Source: 0-14-0-80-60-11 sp049322355 (lineage in GTDB: Bacteria; Desulfobacterota; Desulfobaccia; Desulfobaccales; 0-14-0-80-60-11). From it: 64,000 nucleotides of DNA. The translations under genes and the position numbers were made by a program. The stretch is from positions 315,068 to 379,067 of the forward strand of contig JBMORG010000001.1 of assembly GCA_049322355.1 (NCBI GenBank). The letters run 5' to 3'. This document shows, piece by piece, positions 19,085 to 28,065 of the stretch (its first letter is position 1; each line of letters opens with the position of its first letter). The notes under the pieces are model-generated. The model did no database searches, was not told the DNA's origin, and saw nothing but the letters and a program-made list of their open reading frames with translations.

Positions 19085-22000
19085 ATGTCTAAGTATTTTA
19101 TTCGCCACCCCGTCTTTGCCACAGTCATTGCCCTGGTGATTTTCATTGCCGGGGCCGTAGCCATCTTCACCCTGCCCATCGCCCAATATCCCCCCATCAG
19201 TCCTCCTACGGTCACGGTAGAGACCTTTTTCGTCGGGGCCAGCGCCCGGGTGGTGGAAGAAAACGTGGCTGTGCCCATCGAGCAGGAGGTAAACGGGGCG
19301 GAGAACATGCTTTACATGTCCTCCACCAGCACCAGCGACGGCCGTTACTTCCTTACTTGTACCTTTGCCGTTGGCACCGACATCGACATTGCCCAAGTGG
19401 ACGTGCAGAACCGGGTGAACCGGGCCAGCAATGCCTTGCCTGCGGAGGTCATAAACAACGGCGTCACGGTCCGGAAAGCCTCGCCGGACATGCTCATCGT
19501 CCTGTCCCTGTTTTCCCCGGATGGAACCTATGACGATCTCTTCCTGAGCAATTACGCCAGCCTCAACCTCTACGACCCCATCGCCCGCATCTATGGCGTA
19601 GGCAGCATCAGTATCGTGGGGGAACGGGAATATGCCATGCGCCTGTGGGTCCGGCCCGACCGGCTGGCCGCGCTGGGACTCACGGCCAGAGATGTCGCCC
19701 AGGCGGTGCGGGACCAGAACGTTCAGGCTCCGGCCGGTCAGATCGGCGCGCCGCCGGCCAAGGCCGGTTTGAACTTCCAGTACAGCGTGGATGTCAGGGG
19801 CCGTCTTACTGATACCGAGGAATTTGACAATATCATTATCCGTACCCTGCCGGACGGGTCGGTCTTGCGCCTCCGAGACATAGGAAATGCCGAACTGGGT
19901 GCCAGGCGGTATAACTCGTTTTCCCGTCGGGACGGCAAGCCTTCCACGACCATGGTGATTTACCAGCTCCCTGGGGCCAACGCCCTGGACGTGGCCAGCA
20001 AGATCCGGGCCTTCATGGCCGAGGCTCAAAAAAGTTTTCCCCCGGGCCTGAAATACGAAGTCTCTTATGACAACACCCTGTTCGTCCGGGCGGCGCTCAA
20101 AGAGGTGGTGTTCACCCTGTTCAAGGCCCTGGGCCTGGTCATGTTGGTGGTGTTCATTTTTCTGGGGAACTTCAGGGCCATGCTGATTCCCTTCGTGTCG
20201 GTGCCGGTAGCCATGGTGGGCACCTTTGTGGCCTTTGCCATCCTGGGGTTTTCCATCAACACCCTCTCCTTATTCGGCCTGGTCCTGGCCATCGGTTCGG
20301 TGGTCGACGACGCTATCGTGGTGGTGGAGGCGGTCAAGGCGCACATGGCCACGGGCTTAAGTCCCCTGGAGGCCACCGAAAAATCCATGGACGAAGTCAC
20401 CCGGCCGCAGATCGGGGTGCTCTGTGCCCTCCTCGCGGTTTATGTGCCGATCGTGTTCCTGGGAGGCATCACCGGCCAGCTCTACCGGCAATTCGCTCTC
20501 ACCCTGTGCTTTGCCGCGATCATCTCCATCATGGTGGCCTTGACCCTGACCCCGGCTTTTTGCGTCAAAATCCTGCGCCCCAAGCAGGACCAAGGAGGAC
20601 TCCTGGCAGCCTTTAACCGGGGCTTCAACCGGCTCTTCGAGCGCACCACCAGAGGCTATCTGGGCGGCATGGATTTCCTGATGCGTCGCCTTTTCGTGGC
20701 TTTTTTACTGCTGTTGGCAGTTTATGTGGCCGCAGGCAGCCTTTTAAAGACCCTTCCCGGTGGCCTGGTTCCGGATGAGGATCAGGGGGTGGTCTTTGCC
20801 ACCTTCAACCTGCCCCCGGGGGCCTCCCTGGAACGCACTGATGCGGTGCTGAAACAAGGGGAGCTGTTTGCCGCCAAGGTGGCAGGCATCCAGACTATTC
20901 TCGGTTGGGGCGGCTTTAATCTCATGACCAACAGCTTCTCCTCCGACGCCGGCACCCTGGTCATGACCCTGGCACCCTGGGATAAACGTACCTCAACGGA
21001 GACCCAGATCACCGCCATCATGCAGCACCTGCGCCGGGAGTTCGCCACCTATCCCGAGGCCCGGGCCTTTGTCTACTCCCTGCCCTCCATTCCCGGTATG
21101 GGCAACGTCAGTGGTTTTCAATATATGCTGCAGGACCGGTCCGGACATACGCCAGATGAACTCTTTCAGGCGGCCCAGAAAATGGCATCGGCCGCCTCCC
21201 AGGAACCAGCCATCGCCGCTGTCTTCAATACTTTTCAGGTCAACGTCCCCCAGGTGCGGCTGCATATCGACCGGGACAAGGTCAAGACCCTGGGAATACC
21301 CCTGAGAGGAGTATTTGAAGGTCTCCAATTGTACTTGGGCGGCTATATGATCAATGACTTTAATAAATTCGGCCGGGTCTACCGGGTCATGATCCAGGCC
21401 ATGCCGCAATTTCGCCAAAGCCCTGACGATATTGGCAATATTTATGTTCGAAATGATAATGGCAGGATGGTGCCCCTGAGTAACCTGGTGGAAGTGGGAT
21501 CAGAAAGCGCCCCGATTCTTATCACACGCTACAACATGTTCCGCTCGGCGGAACTCGTGGGGCAAAACGCCCCGGGCTACAGCTCCGGAGATGCCATTGC
21601 CACCATGGAGCGCCTCTCCAAAAGCCTGCCTCCCGGGTTCGGTTACGAATGGACGGGGTTAGCCCTCCAGGAGAAGGTGGCCAGCGGTCAGGCGGGCTAT
21701 ATCTTTGCCTTCTCCCTGATTTTCGTGTTCCTGACGCTGGCGGCCCTCTATGAAAATTGGGCCATCCCCTTCGGCGTCATTCTGGGCATTCCCATCGTCG
21801 TGTTTGGGGCCCTGTTGGGCATCTGGCTCCGGGGGCTGGCCAACGACGTCTACGTACAGGTGGGCATCGTCATGCTCATCGGCCTCAACGCCAAGCTTTC
21901 CATCATGATCGTGGAATTTGCCAAGAACAAACGGGACCAGGAGGGGTTTTCCACTTTTGAGGCCGCAAAGGAGGGCGCCCGGCTGCGTTTCCGGGCCATC

Positions 22001-22264
22001 CTGATGACCGCCCTGGCCGAAGTCTTCGGGTTGTCCACTTTGTTGTTGGCCTCCGGAGCCGGCGCCGCGGCCCGCTGGTCGGTGGGCACCACCGTGGTGG
22101 CCGGCATGGCCGCGGCCACGGTGCTGAGCGTGTTTTTCATCCCGGTGCTCTACTACGCCATTGTCACCTTGCAGGAAAAGCTGGGGAGGCGCCGGGCGGC
22201 CCCCGCCTCAATAGGGCCGCCAGAATCCAGCCTGACCGGGGGGAAAGGCGAGAGAAGCTCATGA
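19085..22264 (+). CDS. RND multidrug efflux permease (AcrB/MexB, HAE1 family)
   Basis: A 1059-residue inner-membrane proton-driven pump, full length for HAE1. The N-terminal FIRHPVFATVIALVIFIAGAVA helix is classic. Proton-relay residues are intact: D408-D409 in GSVVDDAIVVVEAV (TM4) and K937 in NAKLSIMIVEFAKN (TM10). Two large periplasmic loops follow TM1 and TM7. It forms an operon with its adaptor upstream and channel downstream (ATGA overlap at 22261-22264). Substrates cannot be predicted from sequence, though AcrB-type pumps usually export lipophilic compounds. Confidence 0.96.
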   Translation: MSKYFIRHPVFATVIALVIFIAGAVAIFTLPIAQYPPISPPTVTVETFFVGASARVVEENVAVPIEQEVNGAENMLYMSSTSTSDGRYFLTCTFAVGTDIDIAQVDVQNRVNRASNALPAEVINNGVTVRKASPDMLIVLSLFSPDGTYDDLFLSNYASLNLYDPIARIYGVGSISIVGEREYAMRLWVRPDRLAALGLTARDVAQAVRDQNVQAPAGQIGAPPAKAGLNFQYSVDVRGRLTDTEEFDNIIIRTLPDGSVLRLRDIGNAELGARRYNSFSRRDGKPSTTMVIYQLPGANALDVASKIRAFMAEAQKSFPPGLKYEVSYDNTLFVRAALKEVVFTLFKALGLVMLVVFIFLGNFRAMLIPFVSVPVAMVGTFVAFAILGFSINTLSLFGLVLAIGSVVDDAIVVVEAVKAHMATGLSPLEATEKSMDEVTRPQIGVLCALLAVYVPIVFLGGITGQLYRQFALTLCFAAIISIMVALTLTPAFCVKILRPKQDQGGLLAAFNRGFNRLFERTTRGYLGGMDFLMRRLFVAFLLLLAVYVAAGSLLKTLPGGLVPDEDQGVVFATFNLPPGASLERTDAVLKQGELFAAKVAGIQTILGWGGFNLMTNSFSSDAGTLVMTLAPWDKRTSTETQITAIMQHLRREFATYPEARAFVYSLPSIPGMGNVSGFQYMLQDRSGHTPDELFQAAQKMASAASQEPAIAAVFNTFQVNVPQVRLHIDRDKVKTLGIPLRGVFEGLQLYLGGYMINDFNKFGRVYRVMIQAMPQFRQSPDDIGNIYVRNDNGRMVPLSNLVEVGSESAPILITRYNMFRSAELVGQNAPGYSSGDAIATMERLSKSLPPGFGYEWTGLALQEKVASGQAGYIFAFSLIFVFLTLAALYENWAIPFGVILGIPIVVFGALLGIWLRGLANDVYVQVGIVMLIGLNAKLSIMIVEFAKNKRDQEGFSTFEAAKEGARLRFRAILMTALAEVFGLSTLLLASGAGAAARWSVGTTVVAGMAAATVLSVFFIPVLYYAIVTLQEKLGRRRAAPASIGPPESSLTGGKGERSS

Positions 22265-23682
22265 AACGGCTAACCTTTCTCCTGATCGCCGCTCTAATCC
22301 TGGGTGGTTGCCTGGCCCCCCCGTATACGCGTACCCCTGGGCCGGTCCCCCCGGATTATCGCTTCCAGTCCTTGCAGGGGCAGCCTCAACCTGAGCTTGC
22401 CAGCCTGGCTGACCTGTCCTGGTGGCAGATGTTCGACGATCCAGCGCTCCAGGACCTGATCCGCACCGCCTTGGCAAATAACTATGATGCCCGTCTGGCT
22501 GTGGCCCGGGTGGCCGAAGCCCGGGCTACTGTGGGGGTCAGCCGCTCTTTTTGGCTCCCCCAGGTGGGCGGCACCGCGCTCTTTCAGCGGGAAAAATTGA
22601 GCCGGGTCAGTGTCAATCCACCCATCCCTCCGGGAGTTAGTGTCGTGGACAGCCTGGCCCAGTTCAACTTTGATCTCTTCTGGGAGATCGACCTGTTCGG
22701 GCGTTTGCGCAACCTGACAAGCGCTGCCCAATCTGAGTTTTTTGCCTCCCAATGGGGTCAGCGGGCGGTGTGGGCCACGGTGGTGGCTGACGTGGCCCGG
22801 GCCTACTTCGAGCTTCGCACTCTGGATAGGCAACTGGAGATCGCCAAGTCCACCCTGGTTTCCTTCCAGAAATCTCGCCGTCTGGTCGGACTTCGCCACA
22901 ATCGGGGACTGGTGTCTGGGGAGGATGTGGCTCAGGCCGACGCTCTGGTGCACACGGCCGGAGGCAGAATCCCCGACCTGGAACGCCTGATCGCCCAGAA
23001 GGAAAACCAGATCTGTATCCTGTTAGGCAACAATCCCCAACCCATTAAGCGGGGTAAGTCCCTGGCGAAATTAGTAGTACCCGCCCAGGTCCCTGCGGGT
23101 CTCCCTTCCGATTTGTTGGAGCGGCGGCCGGATATCCGCCAATCCGAGGAAGTGCTCATCGCCACCAATTACCGTATCGGGGCGGCTCGAGCCAATTTCT
23201 TTCCCCGGATTCTCCTCACCGGCCTGGCCGGCACCCAAAGTGTCGACCTGGGTCGCCTGTTCACCGGACCGTCTAGCATCTGGAACATCGGCCCGACCCT
23301 GACGCTGCCGATTTTCACCAGCGGCTTTAACTACTTTACCCTTCAGGCCACTCACGCTCAACAGCAACAGGCGCTGATTCTCTATCAGTTCACTGTCCGC
23401 CAGGCCTTCCGGGAGGTGTCCGACGGTCTGGTGGCCCATAAGAAGTTTCAGGAATTCCGGCAGGAGCAGGAGGCCCTGGTGCACAGCTATCAGGTGTACT
23501 CCCAGAAGGCCACCAAGCGCTATAAAGGCGGGATCGATACCTTTCTGGCGGTGCTGGATGCCGACCGTCAGCTTTTCACTGCCGAACTGGACCTGGCTAC
23601 AGTCCAACAGAACCAGCTTTTGACCCTAGTGCAGCTCTATAAGGCCTTAGGGGGCGGCTGGGAAACGCCGGGACGGCACTGA
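22261..23682 (+). CDS. RND efflux outer-membrane channel (OprM/NodT family lipoprotein)
   Basis: A 473-residue outer-membrane factor. The signal peptide ends ILGGC, a good lipobox, followed by the usual APPYTRT start. Two related OEP repeats are visible, with LADLSWWQMFDDPALQDLIRTAL near 43-65 and LLERRPDIRQSEEVLIATNYRIGAARANFFPRI near 281-313. It completes the tripartite pump and overlaps the permease stop by four bases. The gene ends directly against a receiver-domain remnant. Confidence 0.94.
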   Translation: MKRLTFLLIAALILGGCLAPPYTRTPGPVPPDYRFQSLQGQPQPELASLADLSWWQMFDDPALQDLIRTALANNYDARLAVARVAEARATVGVSRSFWLPQVGGTALFQREKLSRVSVNPPIPPGVSVVDSLAQFNFDLFWEIDLFGRLRNLTSAAQSEFFASQWGQRAVWATVVADVARAYFELRTLDRQLEIAKSTLVSFQKSRRLVGLRHNRGLVSGEDVAQADALVHTAGGRIPDLERLIAQKENQICILLGNNPQPIKRGKSLAKLVVPAQVPAGLPSDLLERRPDIRQSEEVLIATNYRIGAARANFFPRILLTGLAGTQSVDLGRLFTGPSSIWNIGPTLTLPIFTSGFNYFTLQATHAQQQQALILYQFTVRQAFREVSDGLVAHKKFQEFRQEQEALVHSYQVYSQKATKRYKGGIDTFLAVLDADRQLFTAELDLATVQQNQLLTLVQLYKALGGGWETPGRH

Positions 23683-23836
23683 TCATTCCCAACGGCCTGC
23701 GCGGCAAAGAGACCATGGAACGGTTGGTGCAAAATCGACCCGGGGTAAAAGCATCGTCCTCAGCGGCTCCTCCGATGATCCCCTCATGGCCGGATATCGA
23801 AAATACGGCTTCGCCGGCGTCATTGCCAAGGCTTAA
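23679..23836 (+). pseudogene. Remnant of a hybrid histidine kinase receiver domain (frameshifted)
   Basis: Translation from 23679 reads LIIPNGLRGKETMERLVQ and continues NRPGVKA. After 23751-23753 it resumes one frame over as IVLSGSSDDPLMAGYRKYG then FAGVIAKA and a stop at 23834-23836. This is the familiar end of a response-regulator domain (PGG-x-GGKE, IVLSGYS, YGF-G-V-AKP). One base is missing at the junction. The first two-thirds of the domain and any kinase are absent, and it abuts the channel gene stop, so it is a deletion scar rather than a gene. Confidence 0.75.
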
Positions 23837-24189
23837 AAGGTCTCGGAACTTGGTGGGGTGTTGAATAAGAGTTTCGCAGGGGTGGGATGGGCCAATAACT
23901 CAACTAATAGGCTGGCGGAAATAGAAGATTGCTGCTCTATATCTTGCTTGAATAATGAATAATTCAGATTTAATAACCAGAACATATATAGATTGATTTT
24001 GCAGATCATTGTCCCTCACCAATCTTAGGGCTTCCTGATGAACGGGCTATCGTAAGAAAGACCGTTACCAAAACTTTCACAACTTTCTTCCGTTCATTTT
24101 GGGATTATGTCGCTTCTCCCTCGAGAATACCTAAATTAGAGGTATTACACCTTGGGCTAATGCGATACAGAATTATTCCAACCAAGTGG
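23837..24189. other. Non-coding gap, AT-rich
   Basis: About 350 bases with no supported gene on either strand, markedly more AT-rich than the neighbours. It separates the efflux operon and the receiver remnant from the small minus-strand gene. No clear hairpin terminator with a T-tract was found. Confidence 0.4.
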
Positions 24190-24381
24190 TCATGCTTTGC
24201 GGGGACTTGAATTCTGGTAGTTGAAAATCTTGACGCTGACCCCGACCCTCTCCGGGTGTTCGGCCAGATACCGGCGCCAGGCTTCTTCCTGGCTTTCCCC
24301 GTTGCATACCTCCACCACCGCCAAATTAATATTCAGGTACCGATCCAAAACCGACTGTTCTTCAGAGTCACCCATGATCAT
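24190..24381 (-). CDS. Small conserved-looking protein of unknown function
   Basis: A 63-residue protein on the minus strand. The start has a clear GGAGA (24387-24391 on the + strand as TCTCC) 5 bases upstream of the ATG. The sequence is acidic and helical at first (ESQEEAWRRYLAEHPE), then ends VKIFNYQNSSPRKA. This AWRRYLAEHPE...KIFNY pattern resembles small uncharacterised proteins I associate with Desulfobacterota, without a named function. It is divergent from the PAS/sigma-54 activator, with the candidate operator lying between them, so it may share regulation. Confidence 0.6.
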   Translation of the reverse strand: MIMGDSEEQSVLDRYLNINLAVVEVCNGESQEEAWRRYLAEHPERVGVSVKIFNYQNSSPRKA

Positions 24382-24516
24382 TTTTCTCCGCAGCCGCTGA
24401 AGATTTCACTAAATACAATTGGGAAATTCGAAGATCGCGTTACCGGCTCTTTTGCAAAGGGAATGCCAACTGTAAGTCGTTGAAATATCTATGGTAGGTA
24501 TTTCCGGGTTCGTGAA

Positions 24517-24541
24517 TCTTCGAAAATTTGCGATAATTCGT
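24517..24541 (-). promoter_or_regulatory. Candidate operator 1 upstream of the sigma-54 activator gene
   Basis: A 25-base site that, read on the minus strand, matches the site at 26906-26930 at 21 of 25 positions. The shared core is TCGCAAATTT, flanked by ACGAA and GAAGA. An additional half-site TTCGTGAA lies at 24509-24516. It is about 110-130 bases upstream of the activator start. Interpretation as an autoregulatory binding site is inference from the repeat. Confidence 0.55.
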
Positions 24542-24648
24542 AAAATTAATGGATACTGGTTGATGGCTTTGATAAAATTTACCTATAAGTTTGCTAAATT
24601 CATCACCTGTCCTGCTAAGAATTCAGTCGTGTCAAAGAAGAATTCGAG

Positions 24649-26874
24649 ATGATGGCCGATACCGAACTCAAGAAGATGGAAGAAACACCTTCTCTGCGGG
24701 ATGAGGATTACCGTACCCTACTGGAGAATATCCCCGTTCTAATCGTCCGTTACGACACAGACTTGCGCCAAATTTATGTGAATCCTGCCTGGGAAAAAGC
24801 CACAGGTCTTTCGTCCTCAGATGTCGTAAATAAGCGTGTCGATGAAATTCTCGAATTTCCTTTTATTGCAGAACATTTGGAAAAACTCCGGCAAATCCTG
24901 CAGAAAGGCACTCCTCAGAAAATAGAGTTCAGTTGGGTGAATGGCCGTGGGAAAACAATCTTTCTGGAGTTTGTCATCGTGCCGGAATACGATCGGCACA
25001 GGAAAATCATTAGTTTATTAGCTGTCGGGATTGACCAGACAGAGCGTAGAGAGGCGGAAGAGCAGATCAGAAATAGTGAAAGGAACCTTCGCACCACTAT
25101 CGAGACCATTCCGGCCTATGTCTTTAGCGCTCCCCCTGACGGCCCCATAGATTTCGTCAGTCAAAGTTTATGTGATCTTATGGGTCTCTCACCAGAGATG
25201 GTCCTTGGTTGGGACTGGACGACCCTGCTCCATCCCGAAGACCGCGACCGGGTGGTGGAGAGATGGCGTGAGGCCCTGACGACGGGGGAACCGGTAGAGA
25301 ATGAATACCGCGCTCGGCAGGCAAATGGAGAATATCGCTGGTTCCTGCACCGCTCCGCAGCCTTGCGAGACGATGAAGGACACATCGTCAGGTGGTATGG
25401 AGTCGCTATCGATATCGAGAACCAGAAGCGGGCGGAAGAGCAGCTCAGAAATAGTGAAAGGAATCTTCGCACCACTATCGACACCATTCCGGCCTATGTC
25501 TTTAGCGCTCTCCCTGATGGCTCCTTCGATTTCATCAGTCAAAGTTTGTTGGATCTAACGGGGTTCTCACCAGAGGCGGTCTTTGGTTGGGACTGGACGA
25601 TCGCAGTCCATCCCGAAGACCGCGACCGGGCGGTGGAGAGATGGCGTGAATCCCTGGCGACGGGGAAACCGAGAGAAAATGAACACCGCCTTCGGCAGGC
25701 AAATGGAGAATACCGCTGGTTTCTGGCCCGCAACGCGGCCTTGCGGGATGAAAACGGGCAGATTGTCAGGTGGTACGGGGTCCTGGTAGATATCGAGAAC
25801 CAAAAGCGGACCGAGGCTCGTCTCCTCCAGGCGTTGGACGAAATCAAGAAATTGCGGGACCAACTTTCCAAGGAAAATATTGTCTTACGCGAAGAAGTTG
25901 ACAGGACCTCAATGTTCGAAGAGATCGTGGGGGCCTCGCCGGCTCTGAAAGCTGTGCTGGCCCGCATCAATAAGGTTGCGCCGACGGATTCCATCGTCTT
26001 CATCACCGGGGAAACGGGCACGGGCAAGGAACTCGTGGCTCGCGCCATCCACAAACGGTCGCCGCGTTCCGCGCACGCCTTTGTAGGTGTTAATTGTGCG
26101 GCAATTCCTGCACCCTTGATCGCTTCCGAATTATTCGGTCATGAAAAAGGAGCTTTCACCGGAGCCCACCAGCGGCGCCTTGGCCGTTTCGAGTTGGCGG
26201 AAGGAGGCACCATCTTTCTGGATGAAATCGGAGAACTGCCGATGGAGACCCAGATCGCCCTGCTCCGGGTGCTGCAGGATCAACAATTCGAGCGTTTGGG
26301 TGGCAACCAGCCGATTCGGGCCAATGCTCGGGTGATTACCGCCACCAATCGTGATTTGGAAGCCGCCATTGCCGCCGGCAGCTTTCGGCGCGATCTATTC
26401 TACCGGCTCAATGTATTTCCCATCGAAATACCCCCCCTCCGTGAGCGCAAAGAGGACATCCCTATACTGGTGGAGTACTTCATCCATCGCTACGCCAACA
26501 AGCTGGGGAAGAAAATACGGAGCGCCAGCAGGAAGACATTAGAGCTCCTGCAGTCATACTCCTGGCCGGGCAATATTCGAGAGCTACAGAATGTGATTGA
26601 ACGGTCGATTATCGTCTGTGACACGGAAATTTTTTCCGTTGATGAGAATTGGTTCCTCGGGGATTCCTGTCAGCCTCAACCGCTCGGCCGACCGCTCTCC
26701 GATATGCTGGTCAGCCAAACCAAAGAGATGATCGAGGCTGCTTTAGCTGAAAGCGGCGGCCGGGTGTCCGGACCGTCAGGTGCGGCTGCCAAGCTTGGAA
26801 TGCCCGCCTCGACTCTGGAATCCAAGATCAAATCCCTCAAGATCGACAAATACCTCTTCAAAAAATCCACCTAA
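24649..26874 (+). CDS. PAS-PAS-PAS sigma-54-dependent transcriptional activator
   Basis: A 741-residue enhancer-binding protein without a receiver domain. Three N-terminal PAS domains (about 17-135, 142-267, 268-393) are followed by a coiled coil (about 396-420), the AAA+ domain and a C-terminal Fis-type helix-turn-helix (about 690-738). Key motifs are Walker A GETGTGKE at 454-461 and the sigma-54 contact loop GAFTGA at 501-506, with Walker B FLDEIGEL after it. PAS2 and PAS3 are a recent tandem duplication: the DNA repeats with an exact offset of 378 bases (126 residues). It presumably senses a small ligand or redox state directly and activates the sigma-54 promoter at 26980. An ATG at 24652 is an equally possible start. 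Confidence 0.93.
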   Translation: MMADTELKKMEETPSLRDEDYRTLLENIPVLIVRYDTDLRQIYVNPAWEKATGLSSSDVVNKRVDEILEFPFIAEHLEKLRQILQKGTPQKIEFSWVNGRGKTIFLEFVIVPEYDRHRKIISLLAVGIDQTERREAEEQIRNSERNLRTTIETIPAYVFSAPPDGPIDFVSQSLCDLMGLSPEMVLGWDWTTLLHPEDRDRVVERWREALTTGEPVENEYRARQANGEYRWFLHRSAALRDDEGHIVRWYGVAIDIENQKRAEEQLRNSERNLRTTIDTIPAYVFSALPDGSFDFISQSLLDLTGFSPEAVFGWDWTIAVHPEDRDRAVERWRESLATGKPRENEHRLRQANGEYRWFLARNAALRDENGQIVRWYGVLVDIENQKRTEARLLQALDEIKKLRDQLSKENIVLREEVDRTSMFEEIVGASPALKAVLARINKVAPTDSIVFITGETGTGKELVARAIHKRSPRSAHAFVGVNCAAIPAPLIASELFGHEKGAFTGAHQRRLGRFELAEGGTIFLDEIGELPMETQIALLRVLQDQQFERLGGNQPIRANARVITATNRDLEAAIAAGSFRRDLFYRLNVFPIEIPPLRERKEDIPILVEYFIHRYANKLGKKIRSASRKTLELLQSYSWPGNIRELQNVIERSIIVCDTEIFSVDENWFLGDSCQPQPLGRPLSDMLVSQTKEMIEAALAESGGRVSGPSGAAAKLGMPASTLESKIKSLKIDKYLFKKST
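25066..25815 (+). repeat. Tandem direct repeat of a PAS-encoding unit
   Basis: Two copies of about 378 bases lie head to tail inside the activator gene. Long runs are nearly identical, for example the segments starting AAATAGTGAAAGGAA at 25071 and 25449. Both copies stay in frame and encode PAS2 and PAS3. The high DNA identity implies recent duplication or ongoing gene conversion. Confidence 0.8.
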
Positions 26875-26905
26875 AAGCTGCACCACCGGCACTAGCTCAT
26901 TTTTC

Positions 26906-26930
26906 ACGAACTTTCGCAAATTTGTGAAGA
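26906..26930 (+). promoter_or_regulatory. Candidate operator 2 (activator binding site) for the glycogen block
   Basis: A 25-base site matching operator 1 (24517-24541, opposite strand) at 21/25 positions. It sits within an imperfect palindrome with half-sites TTCACGAA (26903-26910) and TTTGTGAA (26921-26928). It ends about 50 bases upstream of the -24 element and so lies in a typical position for a sigma-54 upstream activating sequence. Confidence 0.6.
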
Positions 26931-26979
26931 ATCCCGCTCAAGAAATTTGCTGTCATCCTGTATTTTCAATGACTTACGG

Positions 26980-26996
26980 TTGGCATTCACATTGCA
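26980..26996 (+). promoter_or_regulatory. Sigma-54 (-24/-12) promoter
   Basis: TTGGCATTCACATTGCA matches the consensus TTGGCAC-N5-TTGCW with exact GG-to-GC spacing; the only departure in the core is T for C after TTGGCA. The expected transcription start is near 27007, which rules out translation starts upstream of it and supports the STAS start at 27068. It lies directly behind a sigma-54 activator gene. Confidence 0.8.
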
Positions 26997-27067
26997 TTAT
27001 GCCAAATCAAAATCATTTAGAGGTGGATGGCCATAAACAAGCAGGTTGTGGTCCCCGGAGAGAGGCG

Positions 27068-27328
27068 ATGACGTTAAAAATCCAGAGGCATATCAAAAAG
27101 GATAACGCCAGGTTTAACCTATGTGGTCAAATCGACGCAAAAGAGCTGCCTGAGTTGCGAAGACTTTTGGCAGCAGAAGAACAAAAATATGTGGTTCTCG
27201 ATTTAACAGAGGTCAAGTTCGTTGATCGGGAGGCGTTGAAATTTTTGGTTCACTGCCAAGAAAGTGGCATTAAAGTTACAAATTGCCCGGCATACATACG
27301 GGAATGGCTTTTGAGAGAAGGAGCCTAA
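27068..27328 (+). CDS. STAS-domain protein
   Basis: An 86-residue protein consisting of a single STAS fold: beta start RFNLCGQIDAKELPELRRLL, then YVVLDLTEVKFVDREALKFLV. In anti-sigma antagonists the loop after FxD carries a phosphorylatable serine (FIDSSG). Here the positions read D-R-E, so phospho-switching is unlikely. The ATG at 27068 follows GGAGAGAGG; the longer in-frame ORF begins upstream of the predicted transcription start. It is the first gene of the sigma-54-driven block. Its partner is unknown; a scaffold or regulator role is inferred. Confidence 0.78.
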   Translation: MTLKIQRHIKKDNARFNLCGQIDAKELPELRRLLAAEEQKYVVLDLTEVKFVDREALKFLVHCQESGIKVTNCPAYIREWLLREGA

Positions 27329-27358
27329 AAGTATCCTGAAAAGATAAGGGAAAATCAA

Positions 27359-28051
27359 ATGAATACAATCAAGTGTCAGGTATGCCAGAAGAATTTTACG
27401 ATGGACGAGGTGATGAAGGCCGAGCTGCTAGAGGAGCCCATTGTGAAAATGATCCGGGAAAAATATCCGGAATGGTCTTCCGAAGGCTTTATCTGCCTCG
27501 CCGATCTGTATCTCTTCCGGGCTCATTATGTCGCCGAGATCCTCAAAACCTCAAGCCAAGAGATTTATTGCCTGGAAAAGGAGATGGTCAAAGAAGAACA
27601 GCCTGTATCCCGGAACCTCAACAGGGAATTTGAGAGCAGCCTTACCCTGGGAGAGCGGCTCTCCGACGGGCTGGCGAATTTTGGAGGAAGCTGGACCTTC
27701 ATAGGTATTTTCATGGCCATGATGGTTATTTGGATGGGCATCAATGGCTTTGCTCTTTTAGAAAAGCCTTTCGATCCCTTTCCTTATATCCTGCTCAACC
27801 TGGTGTTATCCTGCCTGGCCGCAATTCAAGCCCCGGTGATCATGATGAGCCAGAACCGCCAGGAGGCCAAGGACCGCCTCCGGGCCGAGCATGACTATGA
27901 GATCAATCTGAAGGCGGAAATAGAGATTCGCAAGCTGCACGAGAGGATGGACCATCTCCTGATGCATCAATGGCAACATCTGATGGATATCCAGCAGCTA
28001 CAGGTGCATATGATGGAGGAAATCAACCAGCATTCCACTAAGAATCAATAA
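27359..28051 (+). CDS. DUF1003 membrane protein
   Basis: A 230-residue protein with an N-terminal C-x2-C pair (CQVC, about 6-9). Two central membrane helices (about 113-133 and 145-167) are followed by a charged coiled-coil tail. The sequence FGGSWTFIGIFMAMMVIWMGIN and the following NLVLSCLAAIQAPVIMMSQNRQEAKDR are hallmark DUF1003 sequence. The family's function is unknown. It is preceded by the STAS gene (30-base gap) and followed 14 bases later by the crotonase-like gene. Confidence 0.88.
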   Translation: MNTIKCQVCQKNFTMDEVMKAELLEEPIVKMIREKYPEWSSEGFICLADLYLFRAHYVAEILKTSSQEIYCLEKEMVKEEQPVSRNLNREFESSLTLGERLSDGLANFGGSWTFIGIFMAMMVIWMGINGFALLEKPFDPFPYILLNLVLSCLAAIQAPVIMMSQNRQEAKDRLRAEHDYEINLKAEIEIRKLHERMDHLLMHQWQHLMDIQQLQVHMMEEINQHSTKNQ

Positions 28052-28065
28052 ATGGGGAGGAAACC

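Noticed and set aside
26780..27067. 5' extension of the STAS frame
   Set aside because: It begins inside the activator gene and lies upstream of the predicted sigma-54 transcript start near 27007; the ATG at 27068 has a good site.
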